64,000 nt of DNA, taken from positions 1-64,000 of the forward strand of contig NZ_CAQI01000029.1 of NCBI RefSeq assembly GCF_001046895.1, given 5' to 3'. Within the stretch, counting starts at the first letter, position 1. Each line of letters begins with the position of its first letter. The stretch is from Pseudarthrobacter siccitolerans. Lineage in GTDB: Bacteria; Actinomycetota; Actinomycetes; Actinomycetales; Micrococcaceae. The position numbers and the translations under genes are program-made. Below are positions 1-7,525 of this stretch, piece after piece. The notes below the pieces were generated by a model, which saw only the letters and a program-made list of their open reading frames with translations, was not told the DNA's origin and searched no databases.

Positions 1-23
1 CCCAGGAGGGGACAGGGAGGGGA

Positions 24-620
24 TTAGAGGGAGGCGGGGCGAGCCGCCAGGGCGATAGCGGCGGGGTCGAAAGCGACCTTCTCTTCGCCGCCGTGGCCGG
101 GGGTCAAGCTGAGATCAGCTTCGGGCTTTGCAGGGAGGCCGGACTTCTGCTCTCCGTCCGGCGCCTGGCCGTCGGGATCGTCGCCGGTCTTCTGCTCTTC
201 CTGGCCGCCGTCCTTCGGCTCGCCCTCTTCGGGCTTCTTGCCGATAGCGGCCAGGCGTTCGGCCTTCGAGCGGATCGCGGCTTCGTCGTCTCCAGTCAGG
301 AGATCCTCGAAGCCTTCCAGGGCCGGGAAGTCCTTCAGCACTTTCGAGAGGGTGAGCTCGTGCTCTGCCTTCTTCGCTCGCGCTTCAGCGGCTTCGGCGC
401 GGGTCCGGAGCTCCTTCAGGCCGTCGCTCTCTCCGGCTTCGATCTCCTGGATCTTCTGCCTTGCGGTCGCGAGCTCGCCCTTCAGAGAGTCCTTCTCCGA
501 GCGGAGATTCTGGACGAGGGACCAGGCCCGTTCAGCGTCGAAGTCGGCGCCCCAGGGCGGAGCGGCTGGCTTCTGCTCTTCGGTAGATTCCTGGCTTGCG
601 TCCTTGGCTGTATCTGCCAT
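24..620 (-). CDS. Phage scaffolding protein
   Basis: This 198-aa acidic protein is rich in Glu, Lys, Ala and Gln. Residues about 30-90 form a predicted long helix or coiled coil, and the C-terminal half is low-complexity and charged. These are the usual features of head scaffolding proteins, which help capsid subunits assemble and are then removed. Its position directly after the MuF-like gene and before the expected capsid gene fits this role. The Shine-Dalgarno (AGGAGG) is separated from the ATG by a GTTTACAC motif, one copy of a repeat found seven times in this prophage. The call rests on composition and gene order, not on a specific motif. Confidence 0.75.
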   Translation of the reverse strand: MADTAKDASQESTEEQKPAAPPWGADFDAERAWSLVQNLRSEKDSLKGELATARQKIQEIEAGESDGLKELRTRAEAAEARAKKAEHELTLSKVLKDFPALEGFEDLLTGDDEAAIRSKAERLAAIGKKPEEGEPKDGGQEEQKTGDDPDGQAPDGEQKSGLPAKPEADLSLTPGHGGEEKVAFDPAAIALAARPASL

Positions 621-621
621 T

Positions 622-630
622 GTGTAAACG
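622..630 (+). repeat. GTGTAAACG repeat, copy a
   Basis: This copy sits between the ribosome binding site and the start codon of the scaffold gene. Other copies are at 5045-5053, 6471-6479, 7873-7880, 9637-9645 and 11770-11778, all in this orientation, and at 2155-2162 in reverse. See the finding on this motif. Confidence 0.6.
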
Positions 631-687
631 TCCTCCTGGGACGGGTCGCGCCGGAGTACCTGCCTCCGGCGAGAGGGTGGATAGGGG

Positions 688-1482
688 TCACGCGACGGCG
701 CGGAGAGGCGCCGTCGAGGTCTTATTCAGAGGAGAGTCCGGATCTTTCCGGGCGGCCTTCAGGACCGCTCTCCATTCGGCGAGAGTGAGCGTCGAGCCCT
801 CCTCCCGCTCCGGGTCGTCAGTGCCTTTCCAAAGGCGATTGAGAGCCGCCGCGTCCTTACTCCATCCGCGGTCCTTCTCGCCCTTGAAGACGAGGCGGAC
901 TCCACAGCCGCAACGGTCATGCGAGCGGAAGGAGACGGTCTTTTCGGAGTAGACCGGGCCACGCGAGACGAGCATGGCGCAGAAGGCGCACGTCGAGCCG
1001 TCAGAGACGCGAGCCCAGGCGTCGACGTTGGGATCTCGTCGGCTCGCCTCGATCAGCATTTCGCGACCGGCGTCGAGCATGATCCGCTTACCGGCCGCGA
1101 TCGTCGCCGCGAGCCCAAGCTGATTCGCAAACTCCAGCGGGACGCCCTTCGCGACCTGTTGCTTCACGAGGACCGGGCCAGTCACGCGGAGCGACGTCTC
1201 GACCGCTTCCAGGTTCATAGGAGCGGGCGGAGCGTCCAGGCCGACAGGCACCAGGCCCGCCTCCGTCGCCGCTTTCATGTAGTAGCGGCGAGCCAGGACG
1301 TCGGACGCCGCCCGCCCCTGGCCGAGCACGCGCGAGGCGGCGGCCAGGTAGACCGGGAAAGTTTGGTCTAGGCGGGACGGGTCGATCGTTCGGCGGTAAA
1401 CCTCCGCGAGGAGGCGCTGGACGTCAGCGGTTAGCTGGACCTGCTGGCGGCGGTGAGTGTCCGCAAGCTGGAAGCCGTCCAT
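688..1482 (-). CDS. MuF-like minor capsid protein
   Basis: This 264-aa protein follows the portal gene after a 3-nt gap, the standard position of MuF/SPP1 gp7-type minor head proteins. These bind the portal and are carried in the capsid. The C-terminal part holds a cysteine/histidine cluster (CAFC, then HDRCGCG about 25 residues later) that is common in actinophage MuF-like proteins and probably binds a metal. The N-terminal two thirds is helical and Ala/Arg-rich. No toxin or ADP-ribosyltransferase domain, sometimes fused to MuF, is visible. Confidence 0.8.
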   Translation of the reverse strand: MDGFQLADTHRRQQVQLTADVQRLLAEVYRRTIDPSRLDQTFPVYLAAASRVLGQGRAASDVLARRYYMKAATEAGLVPVGLDAPPAPMNLEAVETSLRVTGPVLVKQQVAKGVPLEFANQLGLAATIAAGKRIMLDAGREMLIEASRRDPNVDAWARVSDGSTCAFCAMLVSRGPVYSEKTVSFRSHDRCGCGVRLVFKGEKDRGWSKDAAALNRLWKGTDDPEREEGSTLTLAEWRAVLKAARKDPDSPLNKTSTAPLRAVA

Positions 1483-1485
1483 CCG

Positions 1486-2844
1486 TTACTCCTCGCTCGT
1501 GGCCGGGGCCTCGATCGCGGCGGTCTGACGCTGGAAGTCGCCGACGAGGGCGCCCAGGACGTCGCCGGAGTCGCGGAGCTCCTTCCAGCGGGTCACGTCG
1601 GTATCGGTCACTCCGGGGATCTTCTCCCAGAGGGCCTCGACGGGAACCTGGAGCATCTGGGCGATCTTGCCCAGCGCGTCCACGGTGGAAGCCAGCGAGC
1701 GGGCCTCCGTGTCGCGCCAGCGGACTTGTGCGCCCGCGTCAGCGGCGGAAGGATCTCCGGCCGCCTGGGCGGCCAGGTGGAAGGACATTTCCCAGGACTC
1801 TCCGAAGAGCGTCTCGTACTCCGAGATCTTCCGCTGAGTGCTCGCCTCCATCTGGGCGAGGGCGTCGGCGGAGAGGTTCACGAGGTCGCCGGTAAGAATG
1901 TTCGGGCTTACCTGGGAGACGGCCGCCAGGGTCCGGACGGTCGACTCGTAAGCCGACATATGGCCGGAGAGCTCCGTCTGGGCGAAGTCGCCGAACTTAG
2001 CTCCGTCAGAGTCGCTAACCCACAGGCGATCGACCGCCGCCTCGAAGGGCGAGACGGGATTACCGTCGTCGTCCTCCGGCACGACGAGGCCGGTCGCCCA
2101 GCGCTGGCGGAAGCTCGCATACTGGAGCGCGATCAGCGTCGCGAAGACAACCTCGTTTACACGGTCCTGGAGGTTGATAATCGGCCGGATGATCCCGACG
2201 CTCTCGTCGTCCAGGCGGTCACGGAAGCGGACGAAAGGCGTCACGCCCTGGCCGTGATCCTCGACCTTCGAGAGGACCCATTTCCCGGAGTCCTTCGGCA
2301 GGGCGTAGGTGTAGCGGCTCGTCTTGTCGAAGACCTCGACCAGGCGGGCGCCGTCGATCGTCGTCCCGACGCGGCGGAGGCCGATCTCCGGGAAGTCGTC
2401 GTCGACGTCGCGATACCAGGCGGTAGCGCGGAGCGGGGACAGCGGCTTCATGAGAGGGACACGGCGGGTCTGGACCGTTCCCGGCAGAATGAGGTTATAG
2501 CTCGTGCCGTAGTCGAGCGCGCCACGGTGGACGATGCTCTGGCGGGCGTCGAGCTTGTTCTCCTGCCAGTAGTTCCAGGCGGTCATATTGTCGCCGGAGC
2601 GGGCCGGACGGTAGCCGTCGACGAAGAGGCCCTTCGAGTAGGTATCCGAAAGGAGCGGCGTCCAGTTTGTGATCGCGCGCTTCGCGAGGTGGCGGTACTC
2701 CTCCTTCGCGCCCTTCGGCATATAGGGGTCGTCGTGCTCGCCCTTCAGGTAGCGGCGTACCTTGCCCAGGCGGCCGTTAGTCGGTTCGAGATCCTGGGCG
2801 AGTTGTCCGTCGAGTCGCTCGACGAGGGCGGCGTCTACGGCCAT
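1486..2844 (-). CDS. Phage portal protein
   Basis: This 452-aa protein has the size and position (between large terminase and MuF) of SPP1 gp6-type portals, the dodecameric ring through which DNA enters the head. The N-terminal segment carries YLKGEHDDPYMP and NWTPLLSDTYSKGLFVDGY, which resemble conserved starts of actinophage portals. An acidic C-terminal tail follows a helical region. It ends 3 nt before the MuF-like gene. One reverse-orientation GTTTACAC motif lies inside it at 2155-2162. Confidence 0.88.
   Translation of the reverse strand: MAVDAALVERLDGQLAQDLEPTNGRLGKVRRYLKGEHDDPYMPKGAKEEYRHLAKRAITNWTPLLSDTYSKGLFVDGYRPARSGDNMTAWNYWQENKLDARQSIVHRGALDYGTSYNLILPGTVQTRRVPLMKPLSPLRATAWYRDVDDDFPEIGLRRVGTTIDGARLVEVFDKTSRYTYALPKDSGKWVLSKVEDHGQGVTPFVRFRDRLDDESVGIIRPIINLQDRVNEVVFATLIALQYASFRQRWATGLVVPEDDDGNPVSPFEAAVDRLWVSDSDGAKFGDFAQTELSGHMSAYESTVRTLAAVSQVSPNILTGDLVNLSADALAQMEASTQRKISEYETLFGESWEMSFHLAAQAAGDPSAADAGAQVRWRDTEARSLASTVDALGKIAQMLQVPVEALWEKIPGVTDTDVTRWKELRDSGDVLGALVGDFQRQTAAIEAPATSEE
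2155..2162 (-). repeat. GTGTAAAC repeat, reverse-oriented copy
   Basis: This is the only one of the seven copies that reads GTTTACAC on the plus strand. It lies inside the portal gene and shares the flanking G after the octamer (CGTGTAAACG on the minus strand). Confidence 0.5.
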
Positions 2845-2882
2845 AGGAGGCCCTCCTTCGGGCGTAGTGGGGATAGATGGGG

Positions 2883-4586
2883 TTAGAAGCCCATAAGGCG
2901 GCCAGGGGCGCGCCGGTGCTTCTTCAGACCGCCCTCCGCGAGGACGCGGGCGCGGGCCATGCGGGCGAGGACCAGGGAGGCCAGGGCGTCGACCTTCTTC
3001 GGCGACTCGCGCGTCTCCTTACCGAAGTGGATGCCCCAGCGGTTCGGACGACGGCGGGCGTTCAGGACGTGACGGGTCAGGACCTCCTCCGCGCGGACCT
3101 TGCCGCGACCAGGACCGCCGAGGAGCTCGTGAGCTCCCCAGGGAAGCGAGCCGTCAGTGATCGCGCGGTGAGTGACCTCGACGGCGCGGACAGTGTCCAT
3201 CTGATGCCCGCGCATATCCCAGCCGATCGCGTGGCGAGTGGTCGCCTTGACGACGAGCTTCTCGCCGTACTTATCGCGCCAGTCGTCGATATCCGTCTCC
3301 CAGTAGGCGACGTCACTAAAGAAGGCGACGACGTCCAGGGTCGAGAAGGCGAAGTCGACCAGGTCGCGGACTTGATCCTTCGGGACCGCCCAGCCAACGC
3401 CGGAAGGACCTTCGGGCTTCTCCCAGATACCGAGAAGGAAGACGGCGCCGTCCTCGACCCGGCACGCGACGAGCGCGGTCGAGTCGTCAGTCAGCGAGCC
3501 GTCGAAGCCCAGGGTCACGACGTCGCCCTTCTTCCTGGCGCCAGGCTCGCCGAGGCGGAGCGGGGCCAGGTCGTCCCGGCGATTCTTCATCCATTCGGGC
3601 GGAGCGATCCAGGAGTCAGCGGCAGCGACGATCTGATTCAGGTAGAAGCGACGCGCCTCTTCAGGCGGAGTGTCCGGGTCGTACACTTCGGAGAGGATGC
3701 GCTCCAGGTCGACCCAAGAGGCGTCGCCGTAGGCGGCCTTCAGGCCAGCCAGGACGGCGGCCTCGTCGGCCAGGTCGATCGAGTCCGGCGCCTGCCTCGT
3801 GTCGTAAAGGATGCCCTTCGAGCGGGTCCGGCCCTCGACGATCGCACGCCAGGCGAGATAGCTCGCTTCGGCGACGCTCTCCTGGCCGGGCTCGTGAGCG
3901 TTCGTCGTCTCGATCACGCGGGCGGCGCCGTCGCGGGACTTCGCCAGGTTACGGCGGACGACTCGCGCGAGCTTCGCGCCTCCGTTGGACTTCGTCCAGT
4001 GGTGCGTCTCGTCCATAATCGCGAACGAAGGACGGGCGCCTTCCTGGGAAGACGAGGAGGCGGTGATCGGGACGATCTTCCCGCCGCCAGGCAGGAGGAT
4101 ACGGGTCATGCCGACGTCCAGGCCCAGGTCGTCGACCAGGACGGAGTCCTCGCACATGGCGCGGATCGCGGCGAACGTGTTTTCGGTCTGAGTTTCGGAG
4201 ACGCCCGCGATCACGATCCAGGGCATAGGGTGAGCGATCGCGATCGGCTCGCCGAAGGAGTCCCAGCCGGAGAAGCGGACGGGGCCGCAGAGCTCAGCGA
4301 GGGCCAGGGCGCCCAGGAAGGGCGACTTCCCCCAGCCTTTAGCGCGGCGGAGGACGCCACGGCGGTATTCAAACTTCCCGCCAGCGTCCAGGGCGTACCA
4401 CCACAGGATGAAATTGCATTGCTCGCGCGTGAAGACGAAGGGCTCGCCCGCTTGATCGCCGTCAGGCTGGAGGAGGTTGGACTCCGCCCAGGCGATTACT
4501 CCCCAGCCGAGCGTCTTCACGGAGCCGTCGAGCGGGAAGGGCTCGACGCTCACTTCGGCGGTCACGGCAGGGGCGAGCTTGCTCAC
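2883..4586 (-). CDS. terL: Terminase large subunit
   Basis: The 567-aa DNA-packaging motor protein has an N-terminal ATPase with a Walker A-like loop (RRAKGWGKS, about residues 80-88) and a Walker B segment ending in DETHHW (Asp192, Glu193). A C-terminal RNase H-like nuclease begins at GFDGSLTDDSTAL (about residue 355) and has further acidic residues. The length is normal for the family. Its start overlaps the small terminase stop by 4 nt (ATGA), so the two are translationally coupled. It docks on the portal encoded next. Confidence 0.95.
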   Translation of the reverse strand: MSKLAPAVTAEVSVEPFPLDGSVKTLGWGVIAWAESNLLQPDGDQAGEPFVFTREQCNFILWWYALDAGGKFEYRRGVLRRAKGWGKSPFLGALALAELCGPVRFSGWDSFGEPIAIAHPMPWIVIAGVSETQTENTFAAIRAMCEDSVLVDDLGLDVGMTRILLPGGGKIVPITASSSSQEGARPSFAIMDETHHWTKSNGGAKLARVVRRNLAKSRDGAARVIETTNAHEPGQESVAEASYLAWRAIVEGRTRSKGILYDTRQAPDSIDLADEAAVLAGLKAAYGDASWVDLERILSEVYDPDTPPEEARRFYLNQIVAAADSWIAPPEWMKNRRDDLAPLRLGEPGARKKGDVVTLGFDGSLTDDSTALVACRVEDGAVFLLGIWEKPEGPSGVGWAVPKDQVRDLVDFAFSTLDVVAFFSDVAYWETDIDDWRDKYGEKLVVKATTRHAIGWDMRGHQMDTVRAVEVTHRAITDGSLPWGAHELLGGPGRGKVRAEEVLTRHVLNARRRPNRWGIHFGKETRESPKKVDALASLVLARMARARVLAEGGLKKHRRAPGRLMGF

Positions 4587-5017
4587 TTATCGCCTCTCAT
4601 GCGGGCCATGACGTCCTCGCGGGACGTGACGGCGTGAAGCTGGACGACTTCGGCCTCCTGGGCGCTCTCCTTCTCGACGCGAATCTTCGCCCGGAGGCGG
4701 TCGACGTAGGTCGCGCCGAGACGCTCTTCGTTGAGACGGATCTCAGAGAGCGCGGCGGCGGAAGGCTTGCGGAAGTAGGAGTCGACGATCGGCGCCAGGA
4801 GGAGGAGGCGGCGCCAGTCGGTGTTAGTGAAGAGGGAAGCCTGGGGCGAGACGCGCCAGTCGAGATACCAGGCGTGCGTCTCGTCGCTGAAGGGGCCGAC
4901 GAGCTCAGGCCCCCGGATCTCGCCGTCCTGGGAGACAGAGACGACGTCGGACTGGCGGCGGCGCGTGTCGCGCTCGCGCTGATGCTGTTCTTTCGGGGCG
5001 GGGCCACGACCGGCCAT
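4583..5017 (-). CDS. terS: Terminase small subunit
   Basis: A 144-aa basic, helical protein that begins MAGRGPAPK, a start shared by many actinophage small terminases, followed by a charged Arg/Gln-rich stretch. It would recognise phage DNA and recruit the large subunit. The ATG at 5017 was chosen over a longer frame because it gives the family-typical N terminus and is preceded by a GGAGG-like site (complement of 5027-5034). Its stop overlaps the terL start by 4 nt. Confidence 0.85.
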   Translation of the reverse strand: MAGRGPAPKEQHQRERDTRRRQSDVVSVSQDGEIRGPELVGPFSDETHAWYLDWRVSPQASLFTNTDWRRLLLLAPIVDSYFRKPSAAALSEIRLNEERLGATYVDRLRAKIRVEKESAQEAEVVQLHAVTSREDVMARMRGDK

Positions 5018-5037
5018 AACGGCGCCTCCTTCCGGGG

Positions 5038-5523
5038 CTAGAGCGTGTAAACGGGCCAGCCGTTCCGGAAGGCCAGGTCCGCCAGGTCGCCGGGAGTGAC
5101 GTCCTGGGGCTGGCGGCCGTCGTCGAAGGCGTGGAAGCCCGCGCGACGCCAGGCGAGATCGACTAGCTGAGAGCAAATAAGGGAGTCGGGCCAGCGGAGC
5201 TCCTGGGAGATCCAGGGAGTCCGGAGGCCGAGACGAGCGAGGCCGACGAGGACCAGGCCGCGCCGGGAGTAGGGCGTGCCGTGGAGCTCCTGGGCGATCT
5301 TCGAGATCCGGGCGCGCTGGCCGTCGGTCAGCGGCGGCGAGACGACGACGTCGCCCTCGAAGGTGTCCGGCTCCCAGTTGGCGCCTTCGTATTCGGCGGA
5401 GAGGGAGCGGCCGGACTCGTCGACGACGAGGCGGACGTGGTTATAGCGGCCTCCGCCGACGGCGGCGACGACGGAGCCCCAGGGGCTCGTCGGAGATTCG
5501 AGGATAAAGTCGCCTGGGCGCAA
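5038..5523 (-). CDS. Papain-like (NlpC/P60 or YiiX type) phage protein
   Basis: This 161-aa protein opens with RPGDFILE, has a histidine in a YNHVRLVVD strand (about residue 29) and a cysteine in LICSQLVDLAWRRAG near residue 116, followed by VTPGDLA. This order (His before Cys, GD at the start, ICSxLV helix) matches circularly permuted papain-like amidases such as YiiX. Whether it cleaves peptidoglycan, another amide bond or nothing is unknown. It is unusual in that it sits between the HNH nuclease and the small terminase, 20 nt before the latter, and not in a lysis module. The last codons contain a GTGTAAACG repeat. Confidence 0.55.
   Translation of the reverse strand: MRPGDFILESPTSPWGSVVAAVGGGRYNHVRLVVDESGRSLSAEYEGANWEPDTFEGDVVVSPPLTDGQRARISKIAQELHGTPYSRRGLVLVGLARLGLRTPWISQELRWPDSLICSQLVDLAWRRAGFHAFDDGRQPQDVTPGDLADLAFRNGWPVYTL
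5045..5053 (+). repeat. GTGTAAACG repeat, copy b
   Basis: Lies in the last codons of the papain-like gene (encoding Val-Tyr-Thr-Leu on the minus strand), just upstream of the small terminase gene. Confidence 0.5.
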
Positions 5524-5721
5524 GGGAGGACCTCCTGGAGGGCTCGTGACAAAGCACAGGGGCTTTGTTGAGGGCCTCCGGGCGCCCTGGGCGGGCGTGG
5601 GGCCTAGCTATTTGTGAAAAGCCCCAGACTCGCGCGCACAGGGAGACGCTATGCCTCTCCGGGGAAGGAGCGGGGGGCGGGGGAGGGTCCTCCCCCAGGG
5701 GGCGAGGCGAGCTCGACGGAG
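5524..5721. other. Non-coding G/C-palindrome region, candidate packaging (cos) site
   Basis: About 200 bases without a credible gene lie between the HNH nuclease and the papain-like/terminase genes. They contain a hairpin (ACAAAG ... CTTTGT, 5549-5569) and a very GC-rich palindromic stretch around 5669-5704 (GGGGAGG/CCTCCCC followed by AGGGGGCG). In cos-type actinophages the packaging start usually lies beside the HNH and small terminase genes, so this is the best place for it. No cos sequence is recognised. Confidence 0.3.
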
Positions 5722-6021
5722 TCAGAGCATCCCAGGGTGAGCCTCCGGCTCGCGTTGCATACGAGCACGAGGTCGACGGGCGGCGGCCCCTTCGGCGGAA
5801 GACTTCCGCGCGTGATGCCAGCGACACAAAGCCTGGAGATTCTCCAGGGAGTGATCGTCGCCGGGCTCGATATGATCCGCTTGATTGGCGGGCATACCAC
5901 ACATGACGCCGAGAGAGTCGCGAGCCTGGCACTTGTAGCCGTCACGCCGAAGGACACGGACGCGGCGCGTGCTCCAGTCAGCGGGGAGGCGCGCCTTCCG
6001 GTCGCTGGATTCCCAGGCCAT
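5722..6021 (-). CDS. HNH endonuclease
   Basis: A 99-aa HNH nuclease with the expected elements in order: a Cys in DGYKCQ, a second Cys in VMCGM, the ADHIEPGDDHSLENLQ core (His and Asn ligands), and LCRWHHARK at the end. Phage HNH proteins near the terminase help the large subunit cut cos DNA. The ATG at 6021 was chosen because it is preceded by AAGGAG and starts a protein of normal size; the longer frame upstream would read into the terminator hairpin at 6073-6111. Confidence 0.88.
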   Translation of the reverse strand: MAWESSDRKARLPADWSTRRVRVLRRDGYKCQARDSLGVMCGMPANQADHIEPGDDHSLENLQALCRWHHARKSSAEGAAARRPRARMQREPEAHPGML

Positions 6022-6072
6022 AGCGCGGCTCCTTCCAGGTCGACGGCGGGCAGGGGGCAGGGGATACGAAGA

Positions 6073-6111
6073 AGCCCCCAGGGGGTCGCGTGTAGGGCGA
6101 GCCTGGGGGCT
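6073..6111 (-). terminator. Intrinsic terminator after the phage tRNA
   Basis: Ten-base arms AGCCCCCAGG / CCTGGGGGCT are followed on the minus strand by TTCTTCGTAT. It lies between the tRNA gene and the HNH gene and would separate their transcripts. Confidence 0.6.
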
Positions 6112-6204
6112 GTGACGGAGGAGGCAGGGGCTCAGAACTCCGTCGAGGGAGGGGGCTTGAAGGTCCGCCCCTTGCCGTTTCATTAGCAGAGGGGGCGGAC
6201 GTAG

Positions 6205-6279
6205 CGGGGAAGCCAGGACTCGAACCTGGAACTCTCACGGGTTTGGAAGCCGTGGCTCTACCTATTGAGCTACTTCCCC
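6205..6279 (-). tRNA. Phage tRNA, probably tRNA-Trp (CCA anticodon)
   Basis: A cloverleaf reads from 6279 to 6205: acceptor GGGGAAG/CTTCCCC (7 of 7 paired), D stem GCTC/GAGC, T arm CCAGG-TTCGAGT-CCTGG, and discriminator base G. The 3' CCA is not encoded. The anticodon loop TTCCAAA gives CCA (Trp), and the G discriminator suits Trp. The anticodon stem ACGGC/CCCGT then has a C-C mismatch next to the loop; the alternative five-pair stem CACGG/CCGTG leaves a 9-base loop. A Gly (TCC) reading is less likely because of the discriminator and stem. Confidence 0.8.
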
Positions 6280-6293
6280 ACGAGGGAAAGACA

Positions 6294-6361
6294 AAAGCCC
6301 TCCACTCCTCGCCCGCCCCCAGCATTTAGAGGGGCTCGCGGACTGAAGAGTGAAGGGCTTT
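6294..6361 (-). terminator. Terminator-like long hairpin upstream of the tRNA
   Basis: Arms AAAGCCCTCCACTC (6294-6307) and GAGTGAAGGGCTTT (6348-6361) pair with one mismatch around a 40-base loop. On the minus strand the hairpin is followed by TTTTGTCTTTCC. It would end transcription of the small-gene cluster at 6397-7414 before the tRNA, or be part of tRNA precursor processing. Confidence 0.5.
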
Positions 6362-6376
6362 ATCTTTCCCTCTATA

Positions 6377-6389
6377 GGAGGAGAGGGCC
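6377..6389 (-). repeat. GGCCCTCTCCTCC phage motif, copy 1
   Basis: The same 13-base motif occurs at 7445-7457 (one mismatch) and 11592-11604. The latter two lie 31-50 bases upstream of gene starts, so the motif may be part of a phage promoter. This copy lies about 100 bases upstream of the tRNA. Confidence 0.4.
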
Positions 6390-6396
6390 AGAGTCG

Positions 6397-6651
6397 TTAA
6401 CGCGCGGCCCTTCTCAGGGCGTGGCATAAACGGCACCAGGGAGAGAGGCCGTCGGCGCGCTGGCGATCGCGTGTAAACGCGCCTAGCGGCTTCACAAGCT
6501 GGCACTTAGAGCAAGTCTTACCGGAGTGCCGGAGACGCCAGGAGAGCCGCGCCAGGGCGTCCTCCAGGAGGCGGGCGGCCTGGCCGTCCTCGCCGTCATA
6601 CTTCGCGACGACGAGCTCCAGGCCCTCGCTAATAGACCGGCTCGAAGTCAC
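6397..6651 (-). CDS. Small phage zinc-ribbon-like protein
   Basis: An 84-aa protein. The C-terminal half has two CxxC pairs, CSKC and CRLC, 23 residues apart, with the FTRDRQRADG-type spacer seen in many phage zinc-ribbon/endonuclease VII-like proteins. No catalytic His-Asn pair can be made out, so a binding role is as likely as a nuclease. The start overlaps the previous gene by 23 nt. A GTGTAAACG repeat lies inside it at 6471-6479, encoding the Phe-Thr-Arg of the spacer. Confidence 0.6.
   Translation of the reverse strand: MTSSRSISEGLELVVAKYDGEDGQAARLLEDALARLSWRLRHSGKTCSKCQLVKPLGAFTRDRQRADGLSPWCRLCHALRRAAR
6471..6479 (+). repeat. GTGTAAACG repeat, copy c
   Basis: Inside the small zinc-ribbon-like gene, same orientation as most other copies. 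Confidence 0.5.
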
Positions 6652-6817
6652 AAGTCGCCGCCTCCTTATGCCTCGCGTCGCCGTTACAGAACGGCGAGTA
6701 AACGACGATCACGCGGAAGAAGCGGGAGATCGGGGCGGTAATGCACGTGCAGGGCGGACGCTCGACGTCGCTCGCCGGGATCACGCCGTCAGGCGGGAGC
6801 TCAGAGAACTTAGTCAC
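6629..6817 (-). CDS. Small phage protein, unknown
   Basis: A 62-aa protein with Cys at positions 23, 25, 44 and 56 and a PPCTC segment, which may form a small metal site or disulphides. It overlaps the preceding gene by 8 nt and the next gene by 23 nt, which supports a real, coupled gene. No family is recognised. Confidence 0.5.
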   Translation of the reverse strand: MTKFSELPPDGVIPASDVERPPCTCITAPISRFFRVIVVYSPFCNGDARHKEAATCDFEPVY

Positions 6818-7145
6818 GCCGGACTCCGATCACGACGTCGTTAGTCGCCTTCGGAAGGACGGCGATCCCAACGTTTCCGTTTATGTTCAGGCCCTCGTCC
6901 GTCACGCGGGCGCGGACGATGTCCTCCTGGCCGTAGCCGATCCGGAACTCGATCGTGCCGCCCTTCGGGAGGTTGATCGGCGCGGAGCCGTAAGGGTCGA
7001 GGACGGTGTCCGTCCCAGGCTCGCCCAGGATGCCCTCGCGGAGCTCGTCGCGCTCCTCTTCGGCGTTCTCCAGGCGGACCCGGAGGTCGCGGAGCTCAGC
7101 TTGCGCCCACTTCGGGAGGCGCGCTTCTTTCATTGCGTCGGCCAT
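6810..7145 (-). CDS. Small phage protein with N-terminal coiled coil
   Basis: A 111-aa protein. Residues 5-45 (LPKWAQAELRDLRVRLENAEEERDEL region) form a clear heptad-rich helix, and the rest is a beta-rich domain with alternating hydrophobic residues (TIEFRIGYG, GIAVLPKATNDVVIGV). Proteins of this layout are common among actinophage small genes, but their function is not known. Its start is 2 nt after the stop of the gene upstream. Confidence 0.65.
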   Translation of the reverse strand: MADAMKEARLPKWAQAELRDLRVRLENAEEERDELREGILGEPGTDTVLDPYGSAPINLPKGGTIEFRIGYGQEDIVRARVTDEGLNINGNVGIAVLPKATNDVVIGVRRD

Positions 7146-7147
7146 GT

Positions 7148-7414
7148 TCAGAGTCCCATCTGTACTTTGTGGATCATGTTCGGGAGGCCGTCCTCCTCTT
7201 CGGGCGGCAGGAAGGCGACCAGGCCGACCAAGCCCTCGCGGGCCTCTTCGTAGCCGGGGCCTCCGGGCTTCCTGGCGGCCTGGACGAAGGCGAGGATGCC
7301 CTGGGCGACCTGGACGAAGGCGGCGCCGAGATCCGGGTCGCTGAAGGGTTGCGTCTCCGGCGTCGCCTCGCCCAGGCGGCCGAGGACTTGATCGAGCATT
7401 GCGGTAGTAGCCAT
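7148..7414 (-). CDS. Small phage protein, unknown
   Basis: An 88-aa acidic, mostly helical protein, first gene of a four-gene coupled cluster (7414 down to 6397). A leader with the GGCCCTCTCCTC motif lies 31-43 bases upstream of the start, and a GAGAGG ribosome site precedes the ATG. No domain is recognised. Confidence 0.6.
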   Translation of the reverse strand: MATTAMLDQVLGRLGEATPETQPFSDPDLGAAFVQVAQGILAFVQAARKPGGPGYEEAREGLVGLVAFLPPEEEDGLPNMIHKVQMGL

Positions 7415-7444
7415 GACGGCCTCTCTATCGGGGTCAATTACAGA

Positions 7445-7457
7445 AGAGGAGAGGGCC
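7445..7457 (-). repeat. GGCCCTCTCCTC phage motif, copy 2
   Basis: Shares an extended layout with copy 3: the motif, then TCTGT, then ACCCCGA and a GAGA-rich ribosome site before the ATG. It differs from copies 1 and 3 at one base. Confidence 0.4.
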
Positions 7458-7483
7458 AGCCGGCCTCGCTTTGCTCAAAGAAG

Positions 7484-7513
7484 AAGCCCCTCTTCCTTTC
7501 GGAGGAGGGGCTT
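7484..7513 (-). terminator. Intrinsic terminator
   Basis: Arms AAGCCCCTCTTCC / GGAGGAGGGGCTT pair with one mismatch and a 4-base loop. On the minus strand a T-rich tract (CTTCTTTG) follows. It closes the 7526-7843 gene. Confidence 0.7.
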
Positions 7514-7525
7514 ATGGAAGGCGCC

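Noticed and set aside
5614..6186. Plus-strand frames opposite the HNH gene
   Set aside because: They run across a tRNA terminator and the HNH motifs are unambiguous on the minus strand.
6205..6279. The tRNA as the prophage attachment site
   Set aside because: It is in the middle of the element; the integrase and junction are 7 kb away in a protein gene.
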